The notes under the pieces: model-generated | The model's input: only the letters and a program-made list of their open reading frames with translations | What the model was told of the DNA's origin: nothing | Database searches by the model: none | Program-made: the position numbers and the translations under genes | Shown: one piece after another, positions 12,085 through 23,900 of the stretch | Layout of the letters: the number at the start of each line of letters is the position of its first letter | Position numbering within the stretch: the first letter of the stretch is position 1 | Assembly (NCBI GenBank): GCA_036346275.1 | Contig: CM070723.1 | Span: 3,534,001 to 3,598,000, forward strand | Direction: 5' to 3' | DNA length: 64,000 nucleotides | Source of the DNA: Otatea glauca | Taxonomy: Eukaryota > Streptophyta > Magnoliopsida > Poales > Poaceae

Positions 12085-12270
12085 GTCTTATCACAAACGG
12101 TTTTCAATTAAAAACGGTCTGTAATGTAATGATGTAACAGACGGTTTCAAACTAAAACCATCTATGATATCATAAAATCACAGACGGTTTTACTTTGAAA
12201 CCGTCTGTGATATGCCGTAACATCACCGACACATGGTTACAGACGGTTCGGGAAACCGTCTGTGATAAGC
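12085..12270. repeat. Right subterminal repeats of the CACTA element
   Basis: Repeated CAGACGGTTT / AAACCGTCTG copies in both orientations, matching the left end and ending directly before the right terminus. Confidence 0.9.
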
Positions 12271-12285
12271 ATTTCTGTAGTAGCG

Positions 12286-12759
12286 AGTATTGTGCAATTT
12301 TAGGTGCTAAGAGATAAGAAAATTTTAGATGACCGACAATTAGCAAAATAGTTGACATAAAATCCAACAAAAAGCTAGCATGTGCAACAAAATGCTGAAT
12401 GCATATGTAATCCCCACCTTAAGTACGTAGTTTGAGGTGCCAACATATATATGTCCATGCAATGGGAAGAAAAAGAATTCCCCAACAAGATGTGCTTGTC
12501 CATGCAATCTGATTACTATTACTTACAATTTACAAGTATATATAGATCTAGGCATCTAGCTGTACAAAGTTCTTGTGGAAACAACATGTACTCACCCGGA
12601 TGTGCATCGAAGCCATGAAGCCCAATCAATCGCTTCACCCAAATAAGAGTACTAGGCTACTAGCAGCAGTTCAAATAGAAGGTTATTGTTGGCTTGTTAA
12701 TTGCGCGCGAGCCTCTATGTATTTGCAAACATGCATGCACTGCATGGCCAGCGCCCTAT
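12286..12759. other. Intergenic, downstream of the DUF4228 gene
   Basis: Begins with the CACTA target duplication. The part nearest 12760 is probably 3' UTR of the minus-strand gene. No other gene was seen. Confidence 0.6.
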
Positions 12760-13452
12760 CTAGCTCGCTCCCTTGTCCAACCCCAGCAGCTTCACAAGCG
12801 ACAGGCTCCGGGGGCTCACGATGTCAACCACCCTCCGCCCCTTCCGCTCATTGATCGTCTCCAGCCTCGGCGACCATGGCCGCCCCCTCGCCGCCCCCAC
12901 CAGCTGCTCGTAGTGCTTCCTCAGCTCCGGCGTGCTGCAAAGCGCCCCAGGCCCGTCGTTCCCCTCCTTGTCACCACAACCACCTCCAGGCGGCCGCCTG
13001 CCCGTGACGGTCTTCACGATGAACTCCTGCGTGACCTTGATAACCGTTCGGCCGTCGTCATCCTTGACGTACTCGAACGGGCTACTCGCGCCGCTGGCCA
13101 GCGACGGGGCCGACGACGAGGCGCTTCCCTTGTCGTACGTGAGCGCCGCGAGCGACGCCGCTGTGACCACGTCCAGGCCCTGCGGCAGCCGGTCCACGGG
13201 GAGGACGACGTAGGTTTGCCCGGCATCGAGCCGGTCCTCGATGGCGAGCACCGGCGCGGGGCGGCCGAGGCGAAACCCGTCGGCCCGGCACACCACGCGG
13301 CCGGCGTGCTCCAGCATGACCTCCCCCGCCATCCTCCCGGGCTCGGCCGCCCGCGTCTCCCCGCCCCACAGCACCAGCCGCGCGGCGCGCCGGCCGCCGC
13401 GCGGCCGCCTCGCGGCGCTGACGCAGAGCCACCACAGCAAGCCATTTCCCAT
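12760..13452 (-). CDS. DUF4228 (PADRE) domain protein, 230 aa
   Basis: A single-exon protein starting MGNGLLWWLCVSAARRPRGG. The start at 13452 is chosen over the upstream ATG at 13506 because MGN at the N-terminus is the usual beginning of this family and a candidate N-myristoylation signal. The PADRE region runs from about residue 20 (AARLVLWGGETR, then GEVMLEHAGRVVCRADGF and the YVVLPVDRLP segment near residue 85). A C-terminal motif of the family is also present (CSTPELRKHYEQLV, then RPWSPRLETINE). The family is plant-specific, responds to stress and pathogens in other plants, and has no known enzymatic activity. The coding region is very GC-rich, as is common in grass single-exon genes. 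Confidence 0.9.
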   Translation of the reverse strand: MGNGLLWWLCVSAARRPRGGRRAARLVLWGGETRAAEPGRMAGEVMLEHAGRVVCRADGFRLGRPAPVLAIEDRLDAGQTYVVLPVDRLPQGLDVVTAASLAALTYDKGSASSSAPSLASGASSPFEYVKDDDGRTVIKVTQEFIVKTVTGRRPPGGGCGDKEGNDGPGALCSTPELRKHYEQLVGAARGRPWSPRLETINERKGRRVVDIVSPRSLSLVKLLGLDKGAS

Positions 13453-13541
13453 GGCACACGCGCAGCGAGCTAGCGCCTGGCAGCTAACAGCTTGGTAAAT
13501 TAACACGAGTTGTTCATTAGGGTTTGGTAATACGCTTCCTT

Positions 13542-13553
13542 GCTATATATAAT
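13542..13553 (-). promoter_or_regulatory. TATA box of the DUF4228 gene
   Basis: ATTATATATAGC on the minus strand about 90 bases before the chosen start codon, a suitable distance for a short leader. Confidence 0.6.
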
Positions 13554-14143
13554 ACGAAGAGTTGTACATGTTTGACACGTATGGGCGGGCGCGGTGCTGG
13601 GGACGGATGGCAGTTTGACATGGCGTCGGTGGTCAAAGCCCGCGGCGTTTTTCGCGATCGATCTCGCGGTGGCGTGGAGAGGAACGGTTCAAGGGCGCGC
13701 GGAGATGGGGGTAAATTCGCGTGCAAGTTGGGGGGTTTTGGCCGGCGCGGCGCATGCTAAGCACGTCAACTCGGCGATATGATGTGCCGTGGCGGGGGCA
13801 AGTGGTGGAGCGTTAGTGGTGGGAGGGAGGTGGAACGGGCGGCGCGCGCGAGGCTACATCTGCACGCCGCGCGGTTGGTCGCGCGTGCAGCTTGTACTCT
13901 TGGTTGTAGCTGCCGTGCCGGCGAGGGTACAAAACATGTGTGTGCCTGGATCTGAGGACGAGCTTTGTGGACGGGGCTAGCTAGGAGGCGCTTCGTACAA
14001 AGGTCGGCAAGTCACGCACAGTGGCTACGTACTGGCCAGTGATCTAGCACAAGAAAGTCAGGGAGGCCAGTGTCGGATATCTAGAGTAGCCAGTGCCCAG
14101 TAGTGTCTGGGTCGGGCCGGCGTCAACTTTTCTAAGTCTCCTC
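13554..14143. other. Promoter side of the DUF4228 gene, GC-rich intergenic
   Basis: Open frames on both strands come from high GC content, and none is recognisable. Distal promoter sequence is likely. Confidence 0.5.
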
Positions 14144-14473
14144 ACACTTTTTATTTTTACAAACTAGCCCTAGTACAAACACAATCATAAAAAATAGTCA
14201 TTTTCTCGACAGTAAAAACGTCGACAGCTGACACATGTAATACGCCGGAGGCTCGGAACCACGGCTTGCACCTACGGCGGCAAGACCTACCTCAAAGCCC
14301 GAGTGTGGTAGGTTCCTGCCGCGTTGCTCTAGCTCAGCAACATCTGTCATAATACACGAACATGTTAGGTGACATATGTCACCTACTAGTGCTTCTGTAG
14401 TTAAGGAGAGAGTTATTTTTGTAATTACGGTTACACACGATGGCTAGATTTGAACAAAAAAAAAAAGAAGAGG
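14144..14473. mobile_element. Mutator-like MITE, copy A
   Basis: The ends form a diverged inverted repeat (left CTTTTTATTTTTACAAACTAGCC, right complement CTTTTTTTTTTGTTCAAATCTAGCC, shown here in pieces under the length limit). Inside, GTCATTTTCTC and TTATTTTTGTAATTACG flank a GC-richer centre. The flanking 9-mers match only six of nine positions, so the ends are approximate. Related to the elements at 16093, 48301 and 59545. Confidence 0.5.
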
Positions 14474-15487
14474 AGTCTTCAAATGCTCAGTCTTCGAAAT
14501 TCTCTACCTGGGAGGACATCCTCCCATCTTCCAAGCCGTCTGTGTCCTTGAATACTTTGAGATTGGCGCAAGCTCCAGCGCGGGCGTGCGGGCGCGGTGG
14601 CGAGCCACCGGGCGTGGGCAAAGATGGGGATTGGGGAAGAGATGTGGGAGAGAAAGGGAAGAGAAATGATGGGGCCTACAATAAAATATTTATTTATGAA
14701 AAAGAGGAAAAGGGGATGAAATACATGAAAGGTGTATTATGCGCACGAATCTTGAGATGGATGTGTGGCAAAGAGAATAGGTGGAGATTTTCATTTCCCA
14801 GCCGAGGTCGTCTCTAGCGAGGGGAAGAACATTCTAGCCTCTAGACTGGGTCTGTTTGTACTTTTCAGAGATAAAAGGTCGTACGTATAATTTGGTTATG
14901 ATAAACAAGAGCTTTGGGGTCGAGATCCATCGTTTTCTCCTACTAATTGTTTTCGAGATGAAAATATGACAAACATTAATGCGCAAGGGTAATAAAATTA
15001 ACGAAGAACCCAACAGGATTTAATTAATCGAGGTCAGCAGCACTCATCATACACTATCAGCTCCATTTCCATTACACTAACCAGCAGAAGATGCACACAT
15101 CAATTCGTTAGGCCAAATTAATTGTACACTGTACTAATGTATTAAATTACTCCATACTACTGCTGCTCTACCTCGCATATAAAATGCCTTTGCTATGGAA
15201 GAAAGCAAACGGGTTGCTGCGGCGTCTGAAATATCTTCCGCTTCCCATGACCGGATCCAAAAAGATGCTTTTAATTCGTGACGTGCTTCACAGGTCAGAT
15301 CGCAAGGCCTGACGTATGTAAGCGAAGCAAATTTGCACGGCGTCAAAGTTAATGCATGGTTCACGAGCTAGGAAAGAAAAGTCGCTTAATCGTTGGTCAC
15401 CGAAACATGTATACGGTTACAGTCCAGCTGAACGGACGGGGTCGCACAATAACACGTCCGTCACATTGATCTCATCAATTTCACAGA
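14474..15487. other. Intergenic
   Basis: No gene was recognised. A 76-codon minus-strand frame at 15134-15364 has no known relatives that I can name. Confidence 0.5.
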
Positions 15488-15790
15488 CCCTTTAGAATAG
15501 CTTCTGTTCAGCTTTTAATTAAAAAGAATCGGATTATTTATCGTACAGAAAAATTATGGACTGCTTCTCCTATAATTAGAAGCTGCCCTCTATATAGAAT
15601 CAGAATCCGGGTGCTAATTGATTCTTACCGGCCCGGCCATCTGCTTCTACGCGCAACCGGTCCGACCTGATTCTTTCACAATAAAAAACGTACAACTTCT
15701 CCTATAATTTATAATCTGTACAATCAGAAACTATACCAAAAGAGTCTAGTTATACATGCTGCTAGAATCTGCTTACACATAGACAAATTA
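15488..15790. repeat. Possible MITE remnant
   Basis: Repeated CTTCTCCTATAATT words and short inverted segments suggest a small DNA transposon. No terminal repeats or target duplication could be fixed. Confidence 0.25.
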
Positions 15791-16092
15791 AGCATGTACT
15801 CCTTGATCTGCAAGATAGAGACATAGGCATGGTAATTAATCTCCGATCCATCCATCTTCGAATCATACCTTCTGCGTGCATGCATGTCTAAGTTGTGTTG
15901 TGACGTGGAGTCCGCCCTCGGAAAAAACGGTATAGATCAATCCATCTTTGAATCATGCCTTCAGCCGCGTGCATGTGACGCACGCCATCCGAACCTGCGC
16001 CGCCCTCCGAAAATGAGCCGTAACCTTGGAACCCCGGGCCAAGGCATGCATGGGACGCGCGCCGCCCGAACGTACGCCTTGCTCCGAAAATG

Positions 16093-16799
16093 TAAGTGAT
16101 CATTTTTCTTATATTCTTTACTATTTTTTTTAAATCTAGCTCTCTTTCAAATGAAATTATAAATCTAGTCATTTTCTCACCGTAAAAGGTGCGGCAGACG
16201 ATACCTGTCTCCTGCTACGCTCGCTGAGCGTGGGAATTGGCGTTGCCGCGCCTAGAGAGCACTGCAACTGGCAAGGAGCGCGGGAGTGACGGCCTACCGT
16301 GGCCGGCAAGCGTGGGAGGGGCCTCTCGTGATAAGAGCTAGATTTGCAAAAAACGAATTGATCACTTTTTTAACCCCTCCTTGCCACCAGAATTGCAAAT
16401 CTAGCTCCCTTTCCACCGGGATGGTAAAACTAGTCCCTTCCACCGTGCTCCCACGCTCCACTACCGTGGAAGTCGCCCTGCCGCGCCCCGGGAGCACAAG
16501 AGTGGGTGAGTGCGGCTCACCCGAGCAAGTGTGGGTGCGCGCACTCTTGTGGCAGCTTGGCGCGGGAGCAGCAGGTTGGTGCGGGAGGCTGGCAAGCGTG
16601 GGGGAGCTGGCCTGCCGTGACGGCCGTGCATGGGAGGCTGCCTCCCGCAGTAGGGGAGCGCATGATCATGTTGGGGGCTAGATTTACCATTCCGGTGCGA
16701 AGGAGGGATAGTTTTGAGAAAAAAAGGATGCAAAGAGGGTTAGAAAAGTGATCAATTCGTAAAAAAATGTGACAAGAGAGCTAGAAAGGTGATCACTTC
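16093..16799. mobile_element. Non-autonomous Mutator-like element (707 bp) with inner foldback
   Basis: Flanked by a perfect 9-bp duplication CCGAAAATG (16084-16092, 16800-16808), the size typical of Mutator elements. The ends are inverted: TAAGTGATCA at left and TGATCACTTC at right. A second inverted pair inside (ACGAATTGATCACTTTT near 16351 and its complement near 16745) suggests a nested relative or a duplicated end. The centre is GC-rich with no recognised protein. Confidence 0.85.
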
Positions 16800-16848
16800 C
16801 CGAAAATGAGCCATAACTTCGGATACCCCGGGCGCACGACCCTATGAG

Positions 16849-18681
16849 TGTAAGGACCAAGTTGGCCTAAAGGGGGATGAATAGGCAACTTTAAAACTTT
16901 TTAGTTATTAAAAAAACTTTTCTCAATAAAAGAAAGAAACGAAAGCCATTAGTATAAAAGTTCAGAGCAACACTTGTTCAAGAAAACTTTGTAAGAAAGG
17001 GAATTTCGAATGAGAAACTATAAGAGAATAATGAGCAATAAAAACAAACACAGGAGAACTCAATGATTTTCCACCGAAGTTCAGAGATCACTCCTACGTC
17101 CCCGTTAGAGCACTTCCTCAGAAGTATTGCTCCACCAAACAGCCAATCTCAATAGCTTTTGGTTTTCCACTATCTTGACTCTTTCATTACTCCAGTGAGG
17201 TGAGTCTCAACCTTTCACAGCAATGGTGGCCTTTCACAATCACTGTTGGATAGGTCGCACCAATAACTTCTCCAACCGTCTAGGAACAGCTAGTTCTAAA
17301 AGTAATAGACTATCCACAAGCCCTGTCTCTTGGTTCAGTAGCTAGATGCAAACTAGACTTAGCTTGGAGCAAGCACTCTAAATGTTTTAGAATGAGTATT
17401 TGTGATTTTCTGAGTTGAAGCTCAAAACTCTTTGATGGAATGAAGCTCAGGAATTCTAAAGATCAAAGAGTTGTATATGATTTGAATGATGTCAAAGATG
17501 TTTAGGATATCAAAAGATGTGAATGTGCAAAAGCTCTCTAGTTGGTTTGAGAACCCAGGCATGATATATATAGACCCTGAACAGAGATAACCGTTACACC
17601 TGCCATTTGTTCGTTGGGGGGTTGGTAGGTTAGATGGAGTAGGTCAACTGCTACCTTTTTGCAAGAATTTTATGGTGTATGAACCATAAGTCAAACTACA
17701 CACACGTCGGACCGGAAATTTTAGTCTGGGGTACATAGGATTGGAAAGCATTGTTGTGCTCAGAATGACCCATTTACGGCGGACCGAAAATATTGGTCCG
17801 TCGTACACATGCATTGCTTGATTTTGATATCAGCAAGAGAATGCTTGCGCCGGACCGAAAAAGTTGGTCTGGAGAACACATGTTTTTGTTTCTTTTGAGT
17901 ACCAGCAAATAACGTTTACGCTGGACCAAAAAGGTTGGTCCGTCGTATATGGGAAAACGACTGTTAAAATAGAGAGAAACAAGTTTGCGCCGGACCGGTA
18001 AAATTGGTCCGACGTACACAAGGAATTCTGGTCTGCATCAGACTTTATATTTCTGGTTAAAATAAATTTTAACACAGACTAGAATTATATTTAGAGTGAG
18101 AATATAACTTATACCAGACTAATTTTAAGAAAGAATTTAGATTGGTCGGGCGATCATAGTTATACTTGGTTGAACAGAAACAAGGAAGAATTCTCAACGT
18201 CGGACTGAAAAAGTCGGTCCGGCGCACATGGAGTACGCTTGGTGAAGATAATTCTCAGCGCCGGACCGAAAATATCGGTCCGGCGTACATGTTGTACGCT
18301 CGGTTAGAATTTCAAACTTAGGATCTTTGAGCGCCTGTGTAAAATGAAGTTTGGTCCAGAGAGAATTGTTTTGGCTATCAAGATAAAGCTCTGGATTTTT
18401 GAGTGATTAATATGAAAAGTCCTATGCTCCGAGTAATCTTAGTGGTTTTGCATATGAACCAAGATAATTTCTTATGTATAATCCCTCTTAATAGTACGGT
18501 GATTTTTAACTATATGACTTGAATCAACTCCAAAGCCAAAACTAGAAAAAAAACACCTTAGCCTTGATCATCAAATATGACTATTGTCGTTTTTCACTGA
18601 GTATCCCTTTTAGTTAGTCATCAACACCAAAACTTATATTATAAGCATAATTTACACAAATAGAGAGCCTAGATGCTCTCA
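16849..18681 (-). mobile_element. Solo LTR, family B, 1833 bp
   Basis: Runs TGTAAGGACC to ATGCTCTCA on the plus strand (TGAGAGCATC to CCTTACA on the minus strand) with a perfect 5-bp duplication ATGAG (16844-16848, 18682-18686). A minus-strand TATA box (CTATATATATCATG, near 17562) and an AACGGTTATCT segment before it match the layout of the longer LTR at 43843, so orientation is minus. The U3 part holds seven imperfect palindromes (17700-18295). No internal region, hence solo. Confidence 0.92.
17700..18295. repeat. Seven interrupted palindromes in the LTR U3
   Basis: Units such as CGCCGGACCGAAAA followed by TTGGTCCGGCGTACA, centred near 17722, 17790, 17863, 17935, 18002, 18215 and 18274. Each is a dyad of about 37 bases with an A/T core, all on the U3 side of the TATA box. 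Confidence 0.85.
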
Positions 18682-19301
18682 ATGAGGCCGTAGGGTGCCG
18701 CCCAATCGGGTTAGGGTGTCAAACGTATGCCGCTCTTTGGGAAAGTGGCCAGGCGAGCCAAGCCCCATAGGGACACAAGGTGGCAACCCATCACACATGG
18801 ATGACATTCTCTGTGTGATTGCCCAGTTAGCCACTTTCTACCCGAAGCAACGTCCTGTGCCGCTGCGCCGTGCTTTGGAAATGAGACATAACTTTAGACT
18901 TTCTTGGTAGCCAGATACATCGAGCCCCCATAGGGATGCAAGGTGGCAGTCTATCACACATGGGTGATATTCCCTGTGTGATTTCCCAGTTAAGCATTTT
19001 CTGCCTAGGACGACGTCTTACTCTTCTGAGCATGCCTGTGCTTCGGAAATAGGCTATAACTTTGGACTCTTGCGGTGGCCTGGCACGCCGAGCGCCTAGA
19101 GGGACACGGGGTGGCAGCCTATTACTCGGAGGTGTCGCTCCCTGCGTGATTTTCAGTTAGGCACTTTTCGTCCGGGTGACCTCTTGCCCCGCTCGAACCT
19201 GCACTGTGCTTTGAGAATGAGTCGTAACTTTGGACCCTTGTGGTGGTCAGATGCTTGGGAACCCAGAGGGACGCAGGTTGACAACCTATCATATGCGGAT
19301 A

Positions 19302-19538
19302 GGGTGTGGAAATCGAGCTAAATCGTCATGTTTTTCGAGCCTTTTTCAAAATTAACATAGTTTGATTTAATATTATTTTATTTATAGTTTAGAAGTATTT
19401 TTAGAATCGAGCTAACGCGCCGAGCCAAACCAGAACAAAATCTAATTTCCATCAAAATTAACTCATTTTATTGTTTAACCAATGAACGAATATAATTAAA
19501 GTAATTTTAAACCTTACCAACGAGTTTTTTTTCCACCC
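19302..19538. mobile_element. Short MITE inside the tandem array
   Basis: Inverted ends GGGTGTGGAAA and TTTCCACCC flanked by TA on both sides. The 168-bp array resumes directly after it, which supports a clean insertion. A TA target suggests Tc1/Mariner type, but the ends are not the usual Stowaway ones. Confidence 0.55.
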
Positions 19539-19720
19539 TATACTTGGGTGCCATTTCCGACGCGATTCCCTGGTTAGACACTTGCCGTCCAGGACGACGT
19601 CCGGCGCCAACCAAACATGGGCTGCGTTCCGATAATAGGTCCTAACTTCGGACCCCGCGGTGGCCCGGGAGGATGACCCGTGAGAGCCGTAACTTTGGAC
19701 GGCTCCTGAAAAAACGTTAT

Positions 19721-20903
19721 GGGCGAATCCGTCTTCGAAACTCTCAAGAACCTGGCATGCTGGTCCAAATAATTTGATGTGCACATAGGCAGGTTGACTC
19801 TACGTATGGCCCATGATCCAGCGATGTAACACACACGTACAATATATTATCTAAGATACAAGCCTCTCCATGTAGGATTTACCTTGTGCTCCAGTAGCAA
19901 TCTGTGACTTTGTCTATGACCTTGTCGATCTCTCGTTTGGTTGGTGCTCCGTTTTACCTGTTTACTTCGGATCGACTGGTGACATGATAATTTAGACTCC
20001 GTATATATCGAATGATTTAATAGAATAATGAGGTGCGTGCATGGTGGGCAACTATCGACTATTTCAGAAGTCCTCCGTACATGCATGCATGACAGATCCA
20101 GGTTTAGTACACCATAGCACGACTATATAAAACAAATCATACTTGTTTCGGCAGGTCAGCTGAGACTTCGTAAGCTCCTTGGAACTGCACGTTGTACTGG
20201 CTTACGGAAAATCTGTGCGAACTTTGACTAATTAAGAAGCTAACACAGAATATTGCAGAATTCAGTGTGCTTTCAGGGGTTGACAAATGAGTTTGACAAA
20301 ATCCCATCCAATGACTTTGCGACTTACAGAATTTCTGAAACACCAGTTCAAAAATAAAAAAAAGAAGTTACCGTAGAAAATTAAAATCGAACCGAATCAG
20401 TGGCGTAGCAGTAGAACAAGTCAAAAGTTAGTCTTGTTTTGCCCGTCGAGTTGCTAATAAGACGGCACATTAATTTTTTTTGTGCTAAACAAGCACTCGC
20501 GAATAGATAATGGTGTACTTAGCTGAACCAAGCGCCTGACTTTTGCACGATTATATTCCTGCAGTGATTGCTATCTCACAACGGGAACCAAAAATCCAAA
20601 TTGAATAACATAGTATTAGAAGAAGCCACAAATCGTCATCCCTCTCTAAAAATATCTTCATCTCTTGGCATAGGAAGAAGAACATTTGGGGAAAAAGCCC
20701 ATGGGCCGTAACCCCGAGATCCAGCCCAATTGAAGTCCAGAAATGTACAACTTGGGCTAGGCCGAAGTAACGCTCGGTGCCGATGTGTCTAGGAGCAGCC
20801 CGAGTCCCGACCGCCGCGCCCGCAGGGAAACCGCAGCATCAGGGGCAGCCGGCGGCGCAGCGACATCATCTCCTCTTCCTCCCAGTTCCTCGCGTGCGCG
20901 GCG
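19721..20903. other. Intergenic and ankyrin-gene promoter
   Basis: No other gene was recognised. The last 130 bases are GC-rich and are likely 5' UTR of the ankyrin gene. Confidence 0.5.
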
Positions 20904-23900
20904 ATGGGCGTGGAGTCGGCGCAGCCAACCCCCGCCGCCGAGCGAGCCCAGGATCTCGTCGACGTAGGCCCCAAAACCCCACACCACCTCATCGCCGAAG
21001 CCTGTCTTTCTTGTTCTTATGCGCTGCCGCGTATTGCCAGGCTGCCAGGTACGATGACCTGGAAGACGTCGTCGCCCTCTTCTCCGCTGGTGTTTCCCTG
21101 GACTCCACAGATTCGCAAGGCCGAACAGGTTGGTTTGAATCCCCAGACTGAACTCTTCCACTGCCTGAATTGCTCCCAGTTTGCTCTTCAGATTTTTGTT
21201 ATTGTCGTGTCCAGTATGAATCTGCTATGGATATCGTTGCACAGAACAGAATGCGTAGCATGAGTATGTGTGCAGATATGTTCAGTGAATAGAGTTTTAG
21301 TGTCTTTGATTGAGGTGGAGTCAGGGTTTCGGATTTCGTTTTCGGATAAAATACCGTCGTGGGCCGGATACCGAGATTTCGGCGAAATTCGGTAATTTCG
21401 GAGAAATCTCGTCTAGAATTTCAAATTTAAAATTTGAATCCGGCTTGTTTGAAACCGAGAAATAGCGAAATTGGCGAAATTGGGCGAAATTTCAAGTAAA
21501 TTGCCGAAATTTCGGGTTTTTGCACTCGCGCGAAAAGTGGTCCAAACGTTAACGAAAAATTTTGAAATTTTTTGGAGGTTCCTGACACATTGATGATGTT
21601 CTCATAAAAATTTCATCTAATTATCACATCCGAGGAATTTTAAAAATTCAGAGAGTGGTATCTGTCTGATTAAACACTCGACCGACAAATTTGATCCGAA
21701 CGAAAAATGGTACAAATCAAGTTATAAACTGCTCAAATTTTTTTGAAGAGTCATTACACATTTATTATGTTTCCATAAAAATTTCAGATTATTATGAAGT
21801 GTGTGTAATTTTAAAAATTCAAACATTAGAACTGCCCGAGATAAAACGTGACGGTAATTTTGAACCGAATGCAAAATGGTTCAAACCATGGTAAAAACAT
21901 TTGAATTTTTTTCATGGTTATGATGTATCTATAATGCTCTCATAAAATTTTAGGATGATGATCAAACTGTATGAATTTTTAAAAATTCTAACAATACTCT
22001 TGATCTCATCGCCTGTTAAAACCTCGTTCACGCCGGACCACTTGGAAGTAGTCCGGCAAAAAAAATCGTTCACGCCGGACTACTTCCAAGTGGTCCGCGT
22101 GAACTGACTTTTATCCTATTTCGATTTTTATTTTTAAAACATAACAAATGATGTTAAAATATTTTCATAAATTTTATGTATTATCCTACATATCTTATGA
22201 TACTCCCATAAATTTTTCATAGCATGAAAATGCATTCTCAATTTTTAAAATTCAGAGAGTGTTTCACAGAAATGCCAAAAAGTCTAAAAATAAACTTTTT
22301 GAAACATTATCATTGAAGATCACTTCACGAGAACTTATTGATATAATTCCTACGATCCTACAAAAAATTCAAATTCTGTTTAAAATTCAAATCTCTAGCT
22401 TTTTGCTTAAATCTCGTCGAAAAATAAAAATTCAGCGGTTTATTGTAGCAATTTCAATTTTTTCCGGATTTTCCCATCCGCAAGAATAGCTTGTTCACGC
22501 CGGACCACTTGAAGTAGTCCGGCATAAAAGTCGTTCACGCGGACTACTTCCAAGTGGTCCGCGTGAACCGACTTTTTATCCTATTTCGATTTTTATTTTT
22601 AAAACATAACAAATGATGTCAAAATATTTTCATAAATTTTATGTATTATCCTACATATCTTATGATACTCCCATAAATTTTTCATAGCATGAAAATGCAT
22701 TCTCAATTTTTAAAATTGAGAGTGTTTCGCTGAAGTGCCAAAAGTCTAAAAATAAACTTTTTGAAACATTATCATTGAAGATCACTTCGAGAACTTATTG
22801 ATATAATTCGGTCGATCCGCCAAAAAATTCAAAATCCGGTTTAAAATTCGAAATCTCGGCGGTTTTTGCGAAATCTCGCTGAAAAATAAAAATCCAAATA
22901 TACTGTAGCAATTTCAAATTTTTTCGGATTTTACATCCGCCGGTCTATGCAAACTCATTTGGGTCGAAATCCGAGATTTGGCGAGATTCACTAATTTCGC
23001 GGTTTTGTAACCTTGGGTGGAGTTGCTCCATGATATAAGCCCGGTGTGTAATGAGTCCATGAGTCCTTAGGTTTCCCTTGTGCCCGCTTTGAAGGGGAGG
23101 AGTAATCGTTTACCTGTTCCTATTGTTATCAAGCAACTACGTGCCAAGATACCTGTCCTAAATTGGCTGTCTAAGCTGTAAAGCCTGTGAAAGATTTCAA
23201 GTTCATCTGAAGCCCATAAACTCGATCTATTGTATTGGTCATTCCTGTAGAGTACTTGTGATTCCAGCTTAGTTGACCCACCTTTTCCGGTTACTGTCAG
23301 CTCTTCATATGGCTGCTGCCAATGGGCATCTTGCTGTGGTGGAATACTTGATTCAAAATGGAGCGGTAAGAAAGCTACTTTGCTACGGTTATTTACTGCT
23401 TTGAATTAGATCAAATGTCTCATTTTGTGATATGAGTTTAAGCTTAGTTCCTCTGAACTCTTGAAGTTATTTCATGGACTTCCGAGGAAATTTGCATATT
23501 TGTTTAGACTAGAGTTATAAGCACAGTTTATGGCTGTATAATTGAAATGCAGAATGTTAATGCCATAAACTTGGAGAAGAACACGCCCCTCCACTGGGCA
23601 TGCCTCAATGGACATATAGAGGTAATTTAGTTGATTTGCTGTTCTAACAGAGTAGCAGCCTCTTTTCCTGTAATACTTAATGACACTGGTGCCTCTGAAA
23701 TTGTCCTACCCAGGTAATCAAGGCTTTGATATGTGCTGGAGCTAGTGTTAGTGCACTAAACAGGTATGCTTGATCTAATCATTGCATCTCAACAAGGGAC
23801 AGTTTTGTTTACAAAAGTGCATTTTCCAGGACCCTGTATTTGGTTTTCGTGAGTAATGACAGTGTTTTTAAGGCATGATTTGGTATTCTGCAGCCATGAG

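Larger units (their letters stand above)
4700..12285 (+). mobile_element. CACTA (En/Spm-type) DNA transposon, 7586 bp, decayed
   Basis: The element starts CACTACTACAGAAA and ends with the inverted partner TTTCTGTAGTAGCG; one base of the right terminus differs. It is flanked by a perfect 3-bp duplication AGT (4697-4699, 12286-12288), the size expected for CACTA elements. Both ends carry many subterminal copies of a CAGACGGTTTT / AAAACCGTCTG motif in both orientations. Inside lie a TNP2-type transposase pseudogene and, further right, a fragment of a second gene. With several stops in the transposase it cannot be autonomous, though the nearly intact ends might still be mobilised by an active relative. 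Confidence 0.95.
15940..19720. repeat. Tandem array with a ~168-bp unit, broken by three insertions
   Basis: The unit carries GAAATGAG(C/T)C(G/A)TAACTTTGGAC, a CACA(T)GGGTGACATTCCCTGTGTGATTT segment and GG(A/G)CGACGTCTTG, given here in pieces. The landmark TGCTTTGGAAATGAG starts at 18871, 19039 and 19207, exactly 168 bases apart. Partial units lie at 15940-16092, 16800-16848, 18687-19301 and 19539-19720. Between them sit a Mutator-like element, a solo LTR and a MITE, each with its own target duplication, so the array is older than all three. I do not recognise the repeat. Confidence 0.8.

Noticed and set aside
9360..12285. A second complete CACTA element nested in the first
   Set aside because: Subterminal motifs are present at 9360-9535, but no CACTA terminus or 3-bp duplication borders them.
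13014..13498. Several Arg/Ala-rich frames overlapping the DUF4228 gene
   Set aside because: Off-frame readings of a GC-rich exon; only the 230-residue frame has a recognisable domain.
20757..21161. Minus-strand 134-codon frame overlapping the ankyrin gene
   Set aside because: It is a shadow of exons 1 and 2 of the plus-strand gene, whose splice sites and protein are well supported.
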